Assembly: GCA_963555705.1 (NCBI GenBank)
Contig: OY743190.1
Span: forward strand, 34,144,929-34,208,928
DNA: 64,000 nucleotides
Source of the DNA: Ligustrum vulgare
Lineage: Eukaryota > Streptophyta > Magnoliopsida > Lamiales > Oleaceae
Reading direction: 5' to 3'
Part shown: positions 25,927 through 37,580 of the stretch, piece by piece
Position numbering within the stretch: the first letter of the stretch is position 1
How the letters are laid out: every line of letters starts with the position of its first letter
The notes under the pieces: model-generated
Database searches by the model: none
Told to the model about the DNA's origin: nothing
The model's input: the letters and a program-made list of their open reading frames with translations, nothing else
Made by a program: the position numbers and the translations under genes

Positions 25927-27731
25927 AGTGGCAGTGTCCACACAAGAATTGCCTGAGTTTATTAGATAGAGATTTGAAGTAGCAGTGTCCACACACAAAA
26001 TTTAAAAGGATTCTACTACAATACATGAACATAACAAGATAAAAGATTTTTTGATTACAAGGAAAACTTGAAAACTCATTCAATAATCATCAACAACGGA
26101 CTCATCACTTGCATTTCCTTGATTGACCTCATAATCCGAACTAATAACGATAACTTCTTGCAGAGGATATGTTTTTCCCAATAACGATAACTTTTGGTTC
26201 ATCTGCAAAATTTAAAAAAAAGGCACCTCAAGAGGATAATATTACACAGTTCATTTACACACATGCAAAGAGACATAAATAGCAGTTGATAAACGGAAAT
26301 GTGTATTCAATGAAACAAAAGAGAGTATCTGTCGAGAATAACAGACGTCATCTGTCGAGAACGATAGAAATATCTCAACAGATGCTTATAAACTTGTCAA
26401 ATTTTGATTGGAAGATTACATAGTCTCTTTTCAAAGTCTCTCACACGCATCCAACAAGTAATTCCACTCGGCCATAATTTTCAAACAATCAAAAGTTATG
26501 TTAATTCCACTGGACCAAAATATTCAAAGTCTCTCAAACAAAATGTCCATCTGTCGAAAATAGCAGATGTCATCTGTCGAGAACGATAGAATTTCCTCGA
26601 TAAATGATTAAAAACTTGTCAAAATTTGATAGGAAGATATGATAATTTCTTTTCAAAGTCTCTCACGCGCATCTACCAAGTAATTCAACTCGACCAAACT
26701 TTTCAAACAACCAAAGGCTACGGTAATTCTACTGGAGCAAAATATTCACGGTCTCGCACACGCATCAAACAAGTCTTCTCCCCAATCCTTTATAATTGTT
26801 CTTAAAATTCAATCTTTCGAACTCGACAATGAAGCCTAAAAAATAGTTCAAACATGGAAAATAAATGGAGCAACGTAAATCTAGACACAAAAATGACAAT
26901 TTTTCAACCAAAATACAACACAACTGAAAAAAATGAAAGTAATGAGTTATAGGAAAAAAATATGGGCTTACCGTCAATGGAAGGTGGTGGTGCTCGGTGT
27001 CTGGCAATGGACTCCGACAATAAGACAAGCCGGTGGGGATTCGGGGGGGTGAGAGAACGTGCAGTAAGGGATAAAAATAGAGTGCGAGTCCACCAACACA
27101 ATCTGCGGGTTTTCAGTTGCTAGCATTCGTGATCGATGTCGGAATGTAACGATGGATGGGGGGAGATTTTTGGGTTGGAATCAGTTTCTTTAGTTTTGAA
27201 GGAGAGTGTCTTTGAAGAGGATTTCTTTAGTTTTGAAGAAGGAGAGTGACTTTGAAGAAGACTTGGGATATGTAGAGATTTTTCCTTCTTTTTGGGTAAG
27301 GGCACGAGTACCAATTCATATATTGGGGGTGGTTAGAGTAGTTTTTAGGATCTCTTTTATCTACTTTTTGTACCTTCTTTTTAGACATGTCAAATCCATG
27401 TAAGTTGGATGCAAATGGTATTAAAATTTCTGTAAAGGGAAAATAAGTCACAAAATGTTAGATTTGTCAAAATTATGAAAAAGTGTCATTTTTGTTGATA
27501 CATAGGCAAAATGTGTCATGGAGTGCAATTTCCTCTATTTTTATCTCCATTGTTTAAAATTTTGGAATCTATCATGATGACATGGAAATAATAAATGAAA
27601 GTTTTAAGCCTACTTTCTATCACTTGAAAGAGTGTTTAACATGATGATTAAGCAATTTTGGTTAAATACTATTTTTTAGTTTATTTTATTTAAATAAAAG
27701 AAATATCACATGGACAAGACTATGAGATTAG
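25927..27731. other. Intergenic repeats without a supported gene
   Basis: No gene is seen. From 26349 to about 26762 there are two diverged direct copies of a unit of about 220 bases (markers GTCGAGAACGATAG and TCTTTTCAAAGTCTCTCAC). Short open frames near 26765-27451 on both strands overlap each other, lack homology I can see, and look like chance. Confidence 0.5.
26349..26762. repeat. Two-copy diverged tandem repeat of about 220 bp
   Basis: The motifs GTCGAGAACGATAG, AACTTGTCAAA and TTTTCAAAGTCTCTCAC return in the same order about 221 bases later with scattered differences. Origin unknown; possibly part of a larger decayed transposon. Confidence 0.65.
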
Positions 27732-28511
27732 TGTTGGGAAATTCGGACAACAAATAGAATTGTCAACACAAGTAGCAACGCCAAATCTTTCCCCCAAACT
27801 CCGTGTGATTAAAATAGGAATTCACAACTCAAACAAGCAAATCCAAAAGTAATAGAATATCGAAATTATAAAAACCAATGCGATAACACCAAAAATTATT
27901 TAACGTCGTAAAACCCTCCAATGAAAAGGGAAAATCAACTGGGCAAACCGACAATTCCACTATTACCAAATAATAGGAATAAAATATTTTCTTCTCTAAA
28001 TTTTTGCCATAAATTTAGAGGTAACTAAATACACACATTCAAGAATCACCATTGGCAACCACAATTTACATCATTTAATGCAATAGATGGAACCCCAATA
28101 ACAACAATAATGGAGAATAAATATCACCTAAATCATTCTAAGATAAAACTTAAAGAACCCCAAATCTTGAAGAAAAAGAACACACAATAATCAGCACTTT
28201 CTTCTCCAAAATAAAATACAAGAAAACAACACCTTTTATTCCATTATTGTTGTGTAAATATGTGTAGAGAAATGGCCAAAGAATTAGATTTCCTCTCAGC
28301 CACTGTACGTTTATTGTAGCTTCCATCTGTGCCTGTTTTTACTTGTCCCAGCAAAAAGCAAGAAAAGTTTCTTCCTTTTTCTAATAAGTTAGGCAATTGA
28401 CTTTAATGAAATTGTACAAGTGGTTCTCCACCTCTCAAATCATATTTAAAATGGGTTGGACCAATTCATTACTTAATAATGGTTTGGGCTAAAAACCATT
28501 TAAGCCCAACA
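27732..28511 (-). repeat. 3' LTR of the truncated copia element
   Basis: Bounded by TGTTGGGAAATTCGG on the left and TTAAGCCCAACA on the right. The 7-base ends are inverted repeats. It directly follows the polypurine tract when read on the minus strand. No second copy is present in the window. Confidence 0.8.
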
Positions 28512-28527
28512 ATCTCCCCCTCCAATC
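28512..28527 (-). other. Polypurine tract of the copia element
   Basis: Read on the minus strand this is GGAGGGGGAGAT directly abutting the LTR start TGTTGGGC, the usual site for plus-strand DNA priming in reverse transcription. Confidence 0.75.
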
Positions 28528-28556
28528 CATGAGGGAGGTACACCCCGAGACTTCAA

Positions 28557-31500
28557 TTACTTGGAATTCATCATGGCCTGCTCGGCACAAAACTCAAGCT
28601 TCTCCTTGGTTACCACCTTGGTCAACATGTCAGCAATATTCTTATCAGTGTGAATCTTTTCCAATTGCATCAATATCTCATCAACCGCTCCACGTATCCA
28701 ATGATACCTCACATCAATGTGTTTAATACAAGAATGGAAAATAGAATTATCACTTAACTCAAGAATACTTTGACTATCACAATAAATGACGTACTCACAT
28801 TGCTTCACGTTGAGCTCCTCAAGAAACTTTCTCATCCATATCATCTCTTTACCTGTTTCGGTAACTGCAATATACCCAGCCTCAGTTGTAGACAAAGCCA
28901 CACATTTTTGCAATCTTGACTGCCAAGAAACAGCTCCCCCTGCAAAAGTAAACAAGTACCCAGATGTAGACTTTCTGTTGTCAAGATCTCCTGCCATATC
29001 TGCATTTGTATACGCTGTCAAAATTGGCTGAGCTCCCCCGAAACTCTAACACAAAGTAGAAATGCCTCTGCATTTTACTGCTTCCCAATGATCTTTGCCC
29101 GGATTAGACAGAAATCTGCTTACCATACCAACTGCATGTGCAATATCTGGGCGAGCACATACCATAGCATACATCAAACAACCAACTGCTGAAGAATAGG
29201 GTACTGCTCCCATCTTCTTCTTCTCTTCACTCGTTGAAGGACAAGATCTTTTGGTAAGTTTGAGAAGACCCCCAAGAGGTGAGCTAACTGATTTAACTCC
29301 TTTCAGACTGAACATTTCAAGAACCCGTTCAATATATTTTTTTTGTGATAACCACAACCTCTTAGATTTTTTGTCTCGAATTATCTCCATGCCCAATATT
29401 TGTTTAGCCGACCCCAAGTCTTTCATATCAAATGACTTATGTAAGGCTTCTTTCAATTTCCTGATCAACCCCACATCCTGGCCAACTATAACCATATCAT
29501 CAACATAAAGCAGTAAAATAATAAATTTGTTACCTGGAAAAGATCTGATATAAACACAAGAATCTGCCGTTGTCCTTGTGTATTACTGACTTATCATAAA
29601 AGTATCAAACTTTTTGTACCATTGTCTTGGTGCTTGCTTAAGCCCATACAAACTTTTCTTCAATTTGCATACAAGGCGTTCTTTCCTCTTTTGTTCAAAA
29701 CCCTCTGGTTGAAACATATAAATCTCTTCCTCCAAGTCGCCATGTAGGAGGGAAGTTTTCACATCAAGTTGCTCCATTTCTAAGTCTAGACTAGCTGCTA
29801 ACCTCAAAACAACTCTGATGGATGTCATTTTCACAACAGGAGAGAAAATCTCATCAAAATCAACACCATATTTATGCCTAAAGCCTTTAACAACCAAAAG
29901 AGCTTTGTACTTCATCAAATCACCATTGCCATCTCGTTTGATTTTATATACCCATTTATTTCTCAATGCTTTTTTACTCTTAGGAAGATTCACCAAGTCA
30001 TAAGTATCATTCTTTCTCAAAGAATTTATCTCTTCTGCCATTGCTTTCATCCACTGAACTTTATCCCTATCAGTCTGTGCCTTAGAAAAACTTTCTGGCT
30101 CTCCATCATTAGTAAGCAAAATATAGTCAGAAGTAGGATACATAGTAGATGGCTTGTGATCTCTGATAGATCTTCTGACATGTACTTCATCTTCTTCTGT
30201 CTCAGGAATTTTCTCCCCCTCATTAGCATTCCCATCAGCTGTTATATCATCATGAGCAATGTCATCAACATTCTCATAAGTAGGAGCTAAATTCTCTTCA
30301 ACAATAGGCTGTGATGTTGAAGTGCTAGTAGATGCTAGATCAGGAACAACTGCAGTCACTCTAGGTTGCTCCAATTTATCCAAATCTTTAATGGTTTGGT
30401 CGTCATGAAATACCACATCTCTGCTTCTCACAATCTTCTTTTTCTCTGGATCCCAAAATTTGTACCCAAATTGTTCATCACCATAACTGAGAAATATACA
30501 CAGAGTAGCTCTGTCATCAAGCTTTGATCTTTGTTCCTTAGGCACGTGCACAAAAGCTTTACACCCAAACACCTTCAAATGAGAGTAGGAAACATCTTTG
30601 TCTGTCCAAACTCTTTTTGGAATATCAAAGTCCAAAGGACCAGATTGAGATCTATTGATCAAATAGCAAGCAGTATGAACTGCTTCACCCCAAAACATTT
30701 TGGGTAGCTTGGCTGTCTTCAACATGCATCTGACTCTATCAAGAATGGTACGGTTAATTCTTTTTGCCACACCATTATGTTGAGGAGTACCTGCTTCTGT
30801 AAACTCATGTCGAATCCCAAAATTTGAGCAATAGTCCTTGAATTCATGTGAAGTGTATTCCCCACCATTATCAGTTCTGAGACATTTCAAGGATTTCCAT
30901 GTTTCTCGTTCTACCATGGCATGAAACTGTTTAAAACCTTGAAATACCTGATCTTTGGATTTCAACATATAAACCCAAAGCTTCCTAGAAGCATCACCAA
31001 CAAATGTGAGGAAATACTTATTTCCACCCAAAGAAGCTACATCAATGGGAGAACACACATCAGAATGCACGAGTTCTAAAATATCATGTTTTCTTTTAAA
31101 TGAACCACTAAAAGAAACTCGATGCTGTTTACCATATAAACAATGATCACATTGGTTTACCGACATACCTTTGGCCAAGGGAATAGATGTCTTCTTAGCC
31201 ATAACCTGAAAACCTTTTTCATTCATGTGACCAAACCTCTTGTGCCATATATCAGGAGAAGTATCTTCAACTACATTCACCTCAGTTTTGCATAAGTCTT
31301 GTAAAGCTTGCAACAAGATTTTCCTTTGGCAACAATCAAAGTGCCCTTTGACAATTTCCAATTCAAATCACCGAACTTGTTATAATAACCCTGTCTATCA
31401 AGAGCCATAACTGAAATTAGATTGAGGCGAATATCAGCAATATGCCTCACATCATTCAGTAACAACGAGTAGCCAAGTTCTGTTTGCAAGTAAATATCAC

Positions 31501-31986
31501 CAATCCCAATAATCTTAGATTGACTAGTATTTTCCATCTTTGAAATACCAAAATCACCAGCTGTGTAATTTGCAAATAAGTCCATGTTCAAACAAACATG
31601 GTAGGAAGCACCACCATCAACAATCCACCCAGTACTAGGATCACCCACGTGTAGGCAATGACCATATACACAAGAAATTACTTCATCACTGGTAGAAACA
31701 ATAACTGTAGTATTCTTTTCATCTTCCTTCTTCTGATTGCTACCTTCACTTTGCTCTCTCAACTGAATCCGACAATTTCTTTTAATGTGACCCACATTAC
31801 CACAATGATAGCAAGCTGACTTTTTGTCTTTTGATTTCGACTGACCTTTTGACTTGCTGCGACCTTTCTGCCATCTATTTCTATTTCTCCCCTGTCCTCT
31901 ATAATAAGAGCATGTGCATGATTTGACCTTGCATGTACACCTGAGGACTTTCTTTTTGATTTCTCATTCTGCATTCTGTCTTTCAC
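28557..31986 (-). pseudogene. Broken copia gag-pol
   Basis: The polyprotein is recognisable in four pieces. About 31277-31860 holds a CCHC knuckle (CYHCGNVGHIKRNC) and the protease motif WIVDGGASYHVC. 29583-31361 holds integrase (HKRFGHMNEKG, then HSDVCSP, then DNGGEYTSHEF) and the start of reverse transcriptase (KARLLVVKGF-like region and SLYGLKQAPRQW). 29046-29530 holds the YVDDMVIVG catalytic motif and the RT end. 28557-29021 holds RNase H (MAGDLDNRKSTSGYLF, CDSQS, DVRYHWIR). Breaks lie near 31300, at 29583 (stop) and near 29040. Only the C-terminal end of gag remains. Confidence 0.88.
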
Positions 31987-31997
31987 AAACCACCCAA

Positions 31998-32093
31998 CTC
32001 AACCCAACTCGACAGAAACTTGATGGGTTGGGTTGGGTTGGGTTCGAGTTGGGAAAAAAATCGACCCAACCCAACCCACGCCCACCCCTAAGG
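31998..32093. mobile_element. Terminal fragment of a hAT-like element
   Basis: The right end CCACGCCCACCCCTA is nearly complementary to the left end of the element at 16174-16559. The interior has the same GGGTTGGGTTGGG motif. A matching opposite end was not found, so this looks like a partial copy at the junction where the copia element is cut. Confidence 0.5.
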
Positions 32094-32102
32094 CTAATTA
32101 AC

Positions 32103-32764
32103 ATCAATTGTTTCAGTAAATGGCTGAAAGCATATCAATCTAGACTACTTTGGACCTGTGTCAAAATCTTGTTGAAGGAGAGGGTGCAGCAACAAAATCG
32201 CTCTCATAATGGCGTACACAAATCTAAGCTCTTCAAGTGTAGGATTTCTGAACTAAATCTCACCAGACTCTATACATTGAGCAACATCAGTAACAGGAAA
32301 TCTATTTTCACCAAACACTTCTAAGGATAGCAATTTGATCATTCTCATGTTCGAAGGAAACATAATAGACTCCACTTCCTAAGTCACTTTCAGAAGTTTT
32401 ACATTCGAAACCCTAATTGTCTTCCTCGAGCATGTCATTTTCTTTGCATCAATTTCAGACCTAAACATGTGAAACCCTAAATCTCCACCATCTCTACCAA
32501 TAAATTGAAAGCACAGAACGGCTGTTTTCTACCATACCAATATGAATCCTTTCCTGCCTTAACACCAAAAAGATGCCCCGGGCGCAACCGCCTCCAGTGA
32601 TCAGTCCTATTCAGGGCTACCGCAGCTTTATATAGTGACTTAATGGAAGGTGGTGCAATGCCATCCACCTTCGTAAGGCATGCTCCGAATCTAGGACCGA
32701 GCCCTAGGCCAGATCCAAATTGTTCTTGAAATCTAGAGAACAAACTTTTTAAATGCACATCCAT
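32103..32764 (-). pseudogene. Intronless decayed copy of an unidentified plant protein gene
   Basis: On the minus strand an ATG at 32764 opens MDVHLKSLFSRFQEQFGSG, followed by RRLRPGHLFGVKAGKDS. A frame change near 32490-32510 is needed to continue through GFHMFRSEIDAKKM, PSNMRMIKLLSLEV and RNPTLEELRFVYAIMRAI. At least three in-frame TAG codons interrupt it. About 220 codons can be followed without an intron, which suggests a processed copy or transposon-captured cDNA. I have the impression of a conserved plant protein of unknown function but cannot name it. Confidence 0.55.
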
Positions 32765-33029
32765 AATGAATTATACATAAGATTTTGCGGCACTCGAAGA
32801 TTGTTTGTTTGATCCTTCTTCCCTAAATTGCTTTCTAGGGAAGGGAGAAAAATGAATAGTATAAACTGAAGTGCTTACTGTTGAATTCTCAAGTCATAAT
32901 AACAAGAGGAAAGAACAATTTACCAGTATGTTTGCATGTATTTATGCGTGTGAGTTCATACTGAGAGCATGATAAGGATTGGAAAGATGTTTGTTTTACC
33001 CCTTTTTTTTTTAGGGAGTTCGTTTTACT

Positions 33030-33632
33030 GGTGTTCAGAAAATCGAAAATCGGTTCGACCCGAAAAAGGCAACAGATAATATGTCAGAACGTCAAATCGG
33101 GTTGAACTGATTTCAATTAAAAAATTAATAATTATTCCAAAAATCATAAAAATCTCTAAAAAAAAAAAAAGGTTATTTTACAAATAAATAAAAATTACTC
33201 ATTTAAAGATAAAATCAAATCCACAAAAAATATAACAACAATATTCTTTAATTTCTGAATCACTAATTCAAAGAAAATATAGATTTATAGTTGTTAATAT
33301 GTATGTATGTATGAATCCCATCCCACGTCGGAAGTGGGATGGGATTCAAGTGGCAATATCCCTTTTTATAATGGGTCGTTGCCTTGAAGAATTATGGGGA
33401 TGACATCTATTTACGATGTCGGCCCGAAGTTTTATTTTTTTCAAATCATTATATATATATATTAAAAAAATAGTAATTGATTTTCAAGCTTGGACTTGGT
33501 TGATCGGTCTCGATTTAATTGAGAAAAAATTTGGTTCCCGGTCCGATTTTAAGGTCATTTCGGATTGATTTTTCGACCGGTTCCCAATTTTTCTGGTTAA
33601 ACCTGTCGGTCCGACCCAATTTTCTAAACATT
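33030..33632. mobile_element. Probable hAT-type non-autonomous element
   Basis: Inverted, imperfect ends: TGTTCAGAAAATCG on the left and CAATTTTCTAAACA on the right, with GGTTCGACC and GGTCCGACC just inside. The flanks (TTTACT on both sides) suggest a decayed 8-bp duplication. There is no open frame. A strong hairpin with a snRNA-promoter-like motif lies inside at 33312-33350. Confidence 0.45.
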
Positions 33633-33807
33633 GTGTTTACTTTTATTTACATCACAAAATGTACTTTTAGGTAATTTTATATGTAATAGAAAAAAAAAAT
33701 ACTGACACTATACAATTATTCGCATCTCCAATTAGTATATATAACCTTATGGATTGATGATTTGGAGCGAAAAAAGCGTGTTAGCACACTTTAGATCATC
33801 CCTTACT

Positions 33808-34205
33808 CAAGTGTTGGCAATGACTGAGTCGAACTAGCTAGGGCCTTTGAGTCCACTGCTCCGAGCTCATCCCTTGGACGAGCCGAGCTCCTGACCTGTC
33901 TAAGACGAGCCTCGGCTCGTGGGTCGAGCTTGGCCACAAGCCATTAATTTTTTTTATATCTTTTTATATGTTTCTTCAGATAAAAATTGATTTTCGATAA
34001 AAAGAAAAAAAAATTACGAGCCCACAAGCTTGTTAAAAAAAAATTACAAGCCCCACGAGCCAAAATCGTGCCCGATCCGTTTTTCGATTTCTTCGCTTGG
34101 CTCGTGCCCAAGCTCGTGAACAGTACGAGCCGAGTCGCTCGTGACCTGTGTTTAGCAAGCTGAGCAGACTAGCAGGCGAGTGGCTCAACCCTTTTGTCAT
34201 CTCTA
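33808..34205. mobile_element. hAT-like MITE rich in ACGAGCC motifs
   Basis: A 398-bp GC-richer island with repeated GAGCTCG and ACGAGCCGAG strings. It is flanked by the direct repeat CCTTACT (33801-33807 and 34206-34212). The right end TGTCATCTCTA and left end TGTTGGCAATGAC are weakly complementary. The duplication and composition fit a non-autonomous hAT element. Confidence 0.55.
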
Positions 34206-34359
34206 CCTTACTAAATCAGTAATTGATCCCAAGGATTCTAATCGATTGCTTTTGATGTAAATTAAAATTAATACCATTATATTATTCATGAAATTCACGA
34301 CTTTTCAACCATAGATTTTATTAACTTTTATTATAATTTGTTAAAAGTCAGATTTTAGC

Positions 34360-34530
34360 ACGTGTTCAGTGAAAGTAAAAAAAATGATTTATAAATATGT
34401 TTATAAATACATAATTTTTCAAACCACTTTTTAACTATACATATTTTCTCTTTTCAATTTTCAACCACTACTTTTTACCTTAAAATCATAAATAAATCAG
34501 TTTATAAACCAAATAGTGTTATCAAATGAA
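34360..34530. repeat. Copy of the common MITE family
   Basis: It contains the family signature (TTTTCAAACCACTTTTTAAC followed by CATATTTTCTC and AAATCATAAATAAATCAG). The ends are decayed and no target duplication was fixed. Confidence 0.5.
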
Positions 34531-34652
34531 TAACTTAGAATGTCTTGAAAAGGAAAATCTTCGTTCTTTAACACCGCATCATTTATAAATTTATTTATTT
34601 ATATTTTTAAATCAAAATATGTGAGGGAATAAAACATTAATTGAGAAATTAC

Positions 34653-34806
34653 GCCTCTGTTTCGTAAATTAGTTTTTAAATATGTTTTTTATTACACAAT
34701 TCCCCAATCACTTTTTAATCATGCACATTTTCTCTCTCTACTTTTCAACCACACATTTTACCTAAAAAATATAATTTTAAATAAAAAAAATTTAACAAAC
34801 ATAGGC
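34653..34806. repeat. Copy of the common MITE family
   Basis: A second copy in tandem with the previous one, beginning near GCCTCTGTTTCGTAAATTAG and ending near AACAAACATAGGCTC, which are inverted and imperfect. Confidence 0.5.
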
Positions 34807-34831
34807 TCACTATCGTTAATAAAATCAATTT

Positions 34832-35039
34832 TGTTATAAAATCATCGAAATCATAAGAACAACATAGAGAGAGAAATGGAGAGAGTTTAGAGGAGAGAAT
34901 TTCTCTTCAAGAATTAGTGTAATAAATTGGTAAGTATAGGCTCCTATTTATAGGAGTGGACAATGGCACAATCGTAATATTGTAAAGTTTACAGGGATAT
35001 AATGGTAATGTCATTCACATATATACATTATTTATAACA
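34832..35039 (-). repeat. 3' LTR (left copy) of the cargo element
   Basis: It begins TGTTATAAAATCATCG and ends ATTATTTATAACA. It is nearly identical to 40952-41159. The palindromic CCTATTTATAGG at 34943-34954 gives a TATA box on the minus strand. Confidence 0.9.
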
Positions 35040-35072
35040 CTCCCCCTTGAATGACATATTACGCAATTGTCT

Positions 35073-35768
35073 GCCTCGTTAAAACCTTGCTAAGAAAACC
35101 CAATGGGATAAAACTTGAGCGAAGGAAAAAGAGTACAGTTGCTCCCCCTGATATTGACCATCGTCAATCGTTGAGTCTTAATGTTCAAGTAGAACAAATC
35201 ATGTATTGAATCTTTGAAGTTCTTCAGTGCTTCAGTGCTGCCTCGTTAAAACCTTGTCAGTAAAACCCAATGGGACAAAATCTGAACGAAGGAAAAAGAG
35301 TACAGCCGCTGCCTCGTTAAAACCTTGTCAGGAAAACCCTGTGGGACAAAACCTGGACGAAGGAAAAAGAGTACAGCATGACAGCATGATTCTCCCCCTG
35401 AAGTGTGCAATCAAGTATTCATGAACCTTTTGAATAATGATATCATCTTTCTTCTGGAATATATATGAAAATCTTCTTGTGTGTAGTCGATATCATAACA
35501 TTCTTCATAAGATGTGTATGATTTTCTTCATTTGTTGATATCATTCCAGTATAACAATGTGTTGCTGAATTATAGCTTGTTGATAGCTATGATGATGCCT
35601 CAAAAACCTTGCTAGGAAAACCCTGTGGGACAAAACCTCAGCGAAGGGAAAAAGAGTGCATTATTCTCATTAATTTTCATCAATACGCCTCAACTGTTGC
35701 CTCATTAAAAAACTTGCTATGAAAACCCTGTGGGACAAAACCTCAGCTAAGGGAAAAAGAGTGCAACG
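35073..35768. repeat. Interspersed repeat of about 65-70 bp, five copies
   Basis: Copies near 35073, 35239, 35308, 35598 and 35697 share TGCCTCGTTAAAACCTTG (or a close variant), then GAAAACCC, TGGGACAAAA, and CGAAGGAAAAAGAGT. They differ by point changes and are separated by unequal spacers. Confidence 0.8.
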
Positions 35769-35835
35769 CGTATTTATTCCTTTCATGGAATATTACATGT
35801 ATATTGGTGCAATCACGAATCTTTTCATTGTATTT

Positions 35836-36029
35836 TTCACTTCTGGTGAATAATCAAATTTAGAATTCACTTCTGATGAATAATCAAATCTATAATTCAC
35901 TTTCATAGATTGCATCTTTCACTTCTAGTGAATAATTAAATATTCATTTTCAAATTCACTTCTAGTGAATAATCAATTTCAAATTCACTTCTGGTGAATA
36001 TTCATTTTCGTATTCACTTCTAGTGAATA
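35836..36029. repeat. Array of small hairpins, TTCAC-loop-GTGAA type
   Basis: Self-complementary words occur at 35836-35850, 35866-35880, 35918-35932, 35955-35969, 35984-35998 and 36011-36029. Stems are TTCAC/GTGAA, up to TATTCAC/GTGAATA in the last, with loops TTCTG or TTCTA. One copy has a mismatch. Confidence 0.8.
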
Positions 36030-36513
36030 ATCAATTTCCCAGATGTCATAAATAGTACACTCCAATTTCACTTTCAACATATTATATCATGGAGTCATTT
36101 GTATCATTCTATAGTGATACTAATCTGGGCATATTGAATCTTTCAATGATTTATACATGTATGTTCTTGCACTTTATAAACTGCAATTTCTAATTTTGCA
36201 GGAGCATAATCAATCATTGAAATAGATATCAATTTCGACATATAATCTACAATCATTTTACTTGAAATCCCAACGTACCGCGATCAACTGGTACATCAAA
36301 GAATACTCCCAAAGTACCGAGATGAGAATCATACATTTTGATCTCACTCATTGGTATATCAAGGAGCTCAAGCTAGTGATTTAGACTATAGTCTATCCAC
36401 CATATGTCATGCCAGTTCTATGAAAAATTTCGCGCGCAACTAGTCGTCTTTTACGACTGTGAAATATTTTTCATTTGTACATATAATTACTGGCTTTACA
36501 CATTTAAGCATTT

Positions 36514-37284
36514 GGACTTCAGGTCCTTGAACAATAATCCCTACATTAGGGTTTCATACTTGGCCAAAGAATTATGATTTCATCAATCTTATTTCATAAG
36601 AGGGTATGCAGTCGACTTATTTATCGATTCCATCTCAATATAACGTGGAGAGATCTCTTTATATGTTCTATCATCAGGTACCTGAATATCTCATCATTTG
36701 ACTATGTCCCTTTTACTTACTTTGAGTATTTAGCCTCAAAGGAATCATTTCAATCATTCAAGAGATATTTATTTTTGGAATCGATAGTCATTATGCTTCA
36801 GGCATAATTACGCTTCAGGCGTGTTTTCACCATAATGTTCTCAAATATTATCAATCGGCTAAAATGCCATAACACATGTCATTCTTTTAGGGATGTAATT
36901 TCAATCATATATCTCAGTGCGCTTTGGTGGAGTGTATGCATATCGCACTTTTACAAATAATAAAGCTTCTTGAGCTATTCCCTGTTTGACATAGAATATT
37001 GTTGTATGATAAACAATTTCTGAATAAGTTATTCTCATAGAAAATAATTTGGAACTTTTGATAATCTAACCGTTTATTATAGAACTTCTGGTTCTATACG
37101 GTTTTATTTCATTTCTATGTATGAATATTTGATTCAATACAATATCGCTAAACTTCTGGTTCAATACAATGTATATTTCATTTATGAGCTTCTGGTTCAT
37201 ACTATATACATATTTCACTTGTACGTATGAACTTCTGGTTCAATAAGATATTTCACTTGTACATATGTATGAACTTCTGGTTCA
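36514..37284. repeat. Further small hairpins with different stems and the same loop
   Basis: GGAC-TTCAG-GTCC (36514-36526), TTATGC-TTCAG-GCATAA (36791-36807), ACGC-TTCAG-GCGT (36810-36822), ATAGAAC-TTCTG-GTTCTAT (37079-37097), ATGAGC-TTCTG-GTTCAT (37184-37200), TGAAC-TTCTG-GTTCA (37228-37242 and 37270-37284). The stems change on both sides together while the loop stays. Confidence 0.78.
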
Positions 37285-37580
37285 ATACAACATTTATTTC
37301 ATCAGTATTCTATATAGTTCAAATCAGTATACCTTTATTACTTTTAGTATACCGAAAAATCAGGTACAATATCCAAGGAAATATCTCATAATCTCAATCT
37401 TGTCGCCAAATCTTCCCTTATATCGAAAAAGGTAATGGCATATTATCTCACCTTTTCAATAATTTATTCCATTATTTCTTGATGGAATCCATATCACTGA
37501 CACGCGGAGCCGTCGCTCTTTTACGCGTTGAATAATGCATTTAAATAGATGATTTGGGAAGAAGGCTAGATCCATCAAAA

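Larger units (their letters stand above)
27732..31990 (-). mobile_element. Ty1-copia retrotransposon, 5'-truncated, minus strand
   Basis: On the minus strand the order is the gag zinc knuckle, protease, integrase, reverse transcriptase, RNase H, polypurine tract and 3' LTR. The 3' LTR (27732-28511) is about 780 bp with TGTTGGG...CCCAACA ends. The 5' LTR, primer site and most of gag are missing; sequence similarity stops near 31990, where a hAT-like terminus begins. The protein frames carry stops and shifts, so it cannot move on its own. The domain order (integrase before reverse transcriptase) is diagnostic of copia. The protease motif style suggests the Tork/Tnt1 group, without certainty. 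Confidence 0.88.
32765..34831. other. Intergenic region of hAT-like and MITE debris
   Basis: No gene is seen. It is made of two hAT-like elements (33030-33632 and 33808-34205), two copies of the common MITE family (about 34360-34530 and 34653-34806), and AT-rich spacer. Confidence 0.55.
35040..37580. other. Non-coding left arm of the cargo element
   Basis: No coding region is supported. It starts with the purine tract (CTCCCCCTTGAA on plus), then about five copies of a unit with GCCTCGTTAAAACCTTG and AAAAAGAGTACAG, then the hairpin arrays at 35836-36029 and 36514-37284. The last 80 bases before the ORF hold TTTAAATAG (37540-37548), which may serve as a TATA-like element. Confidence 0.65.

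Noticed and set aside
35836..36029. CRISPR-like direct repeats
   Set aside because: Spacing is irregular, the words are palindromic and the DNA is plant nuclear. It is part of an LTR element.
37554..37580. Longer start for the cysteine-rich ORF
   Set aside because: The longer frame needs a TTG start; the ATG at 37581 is the first proper start.
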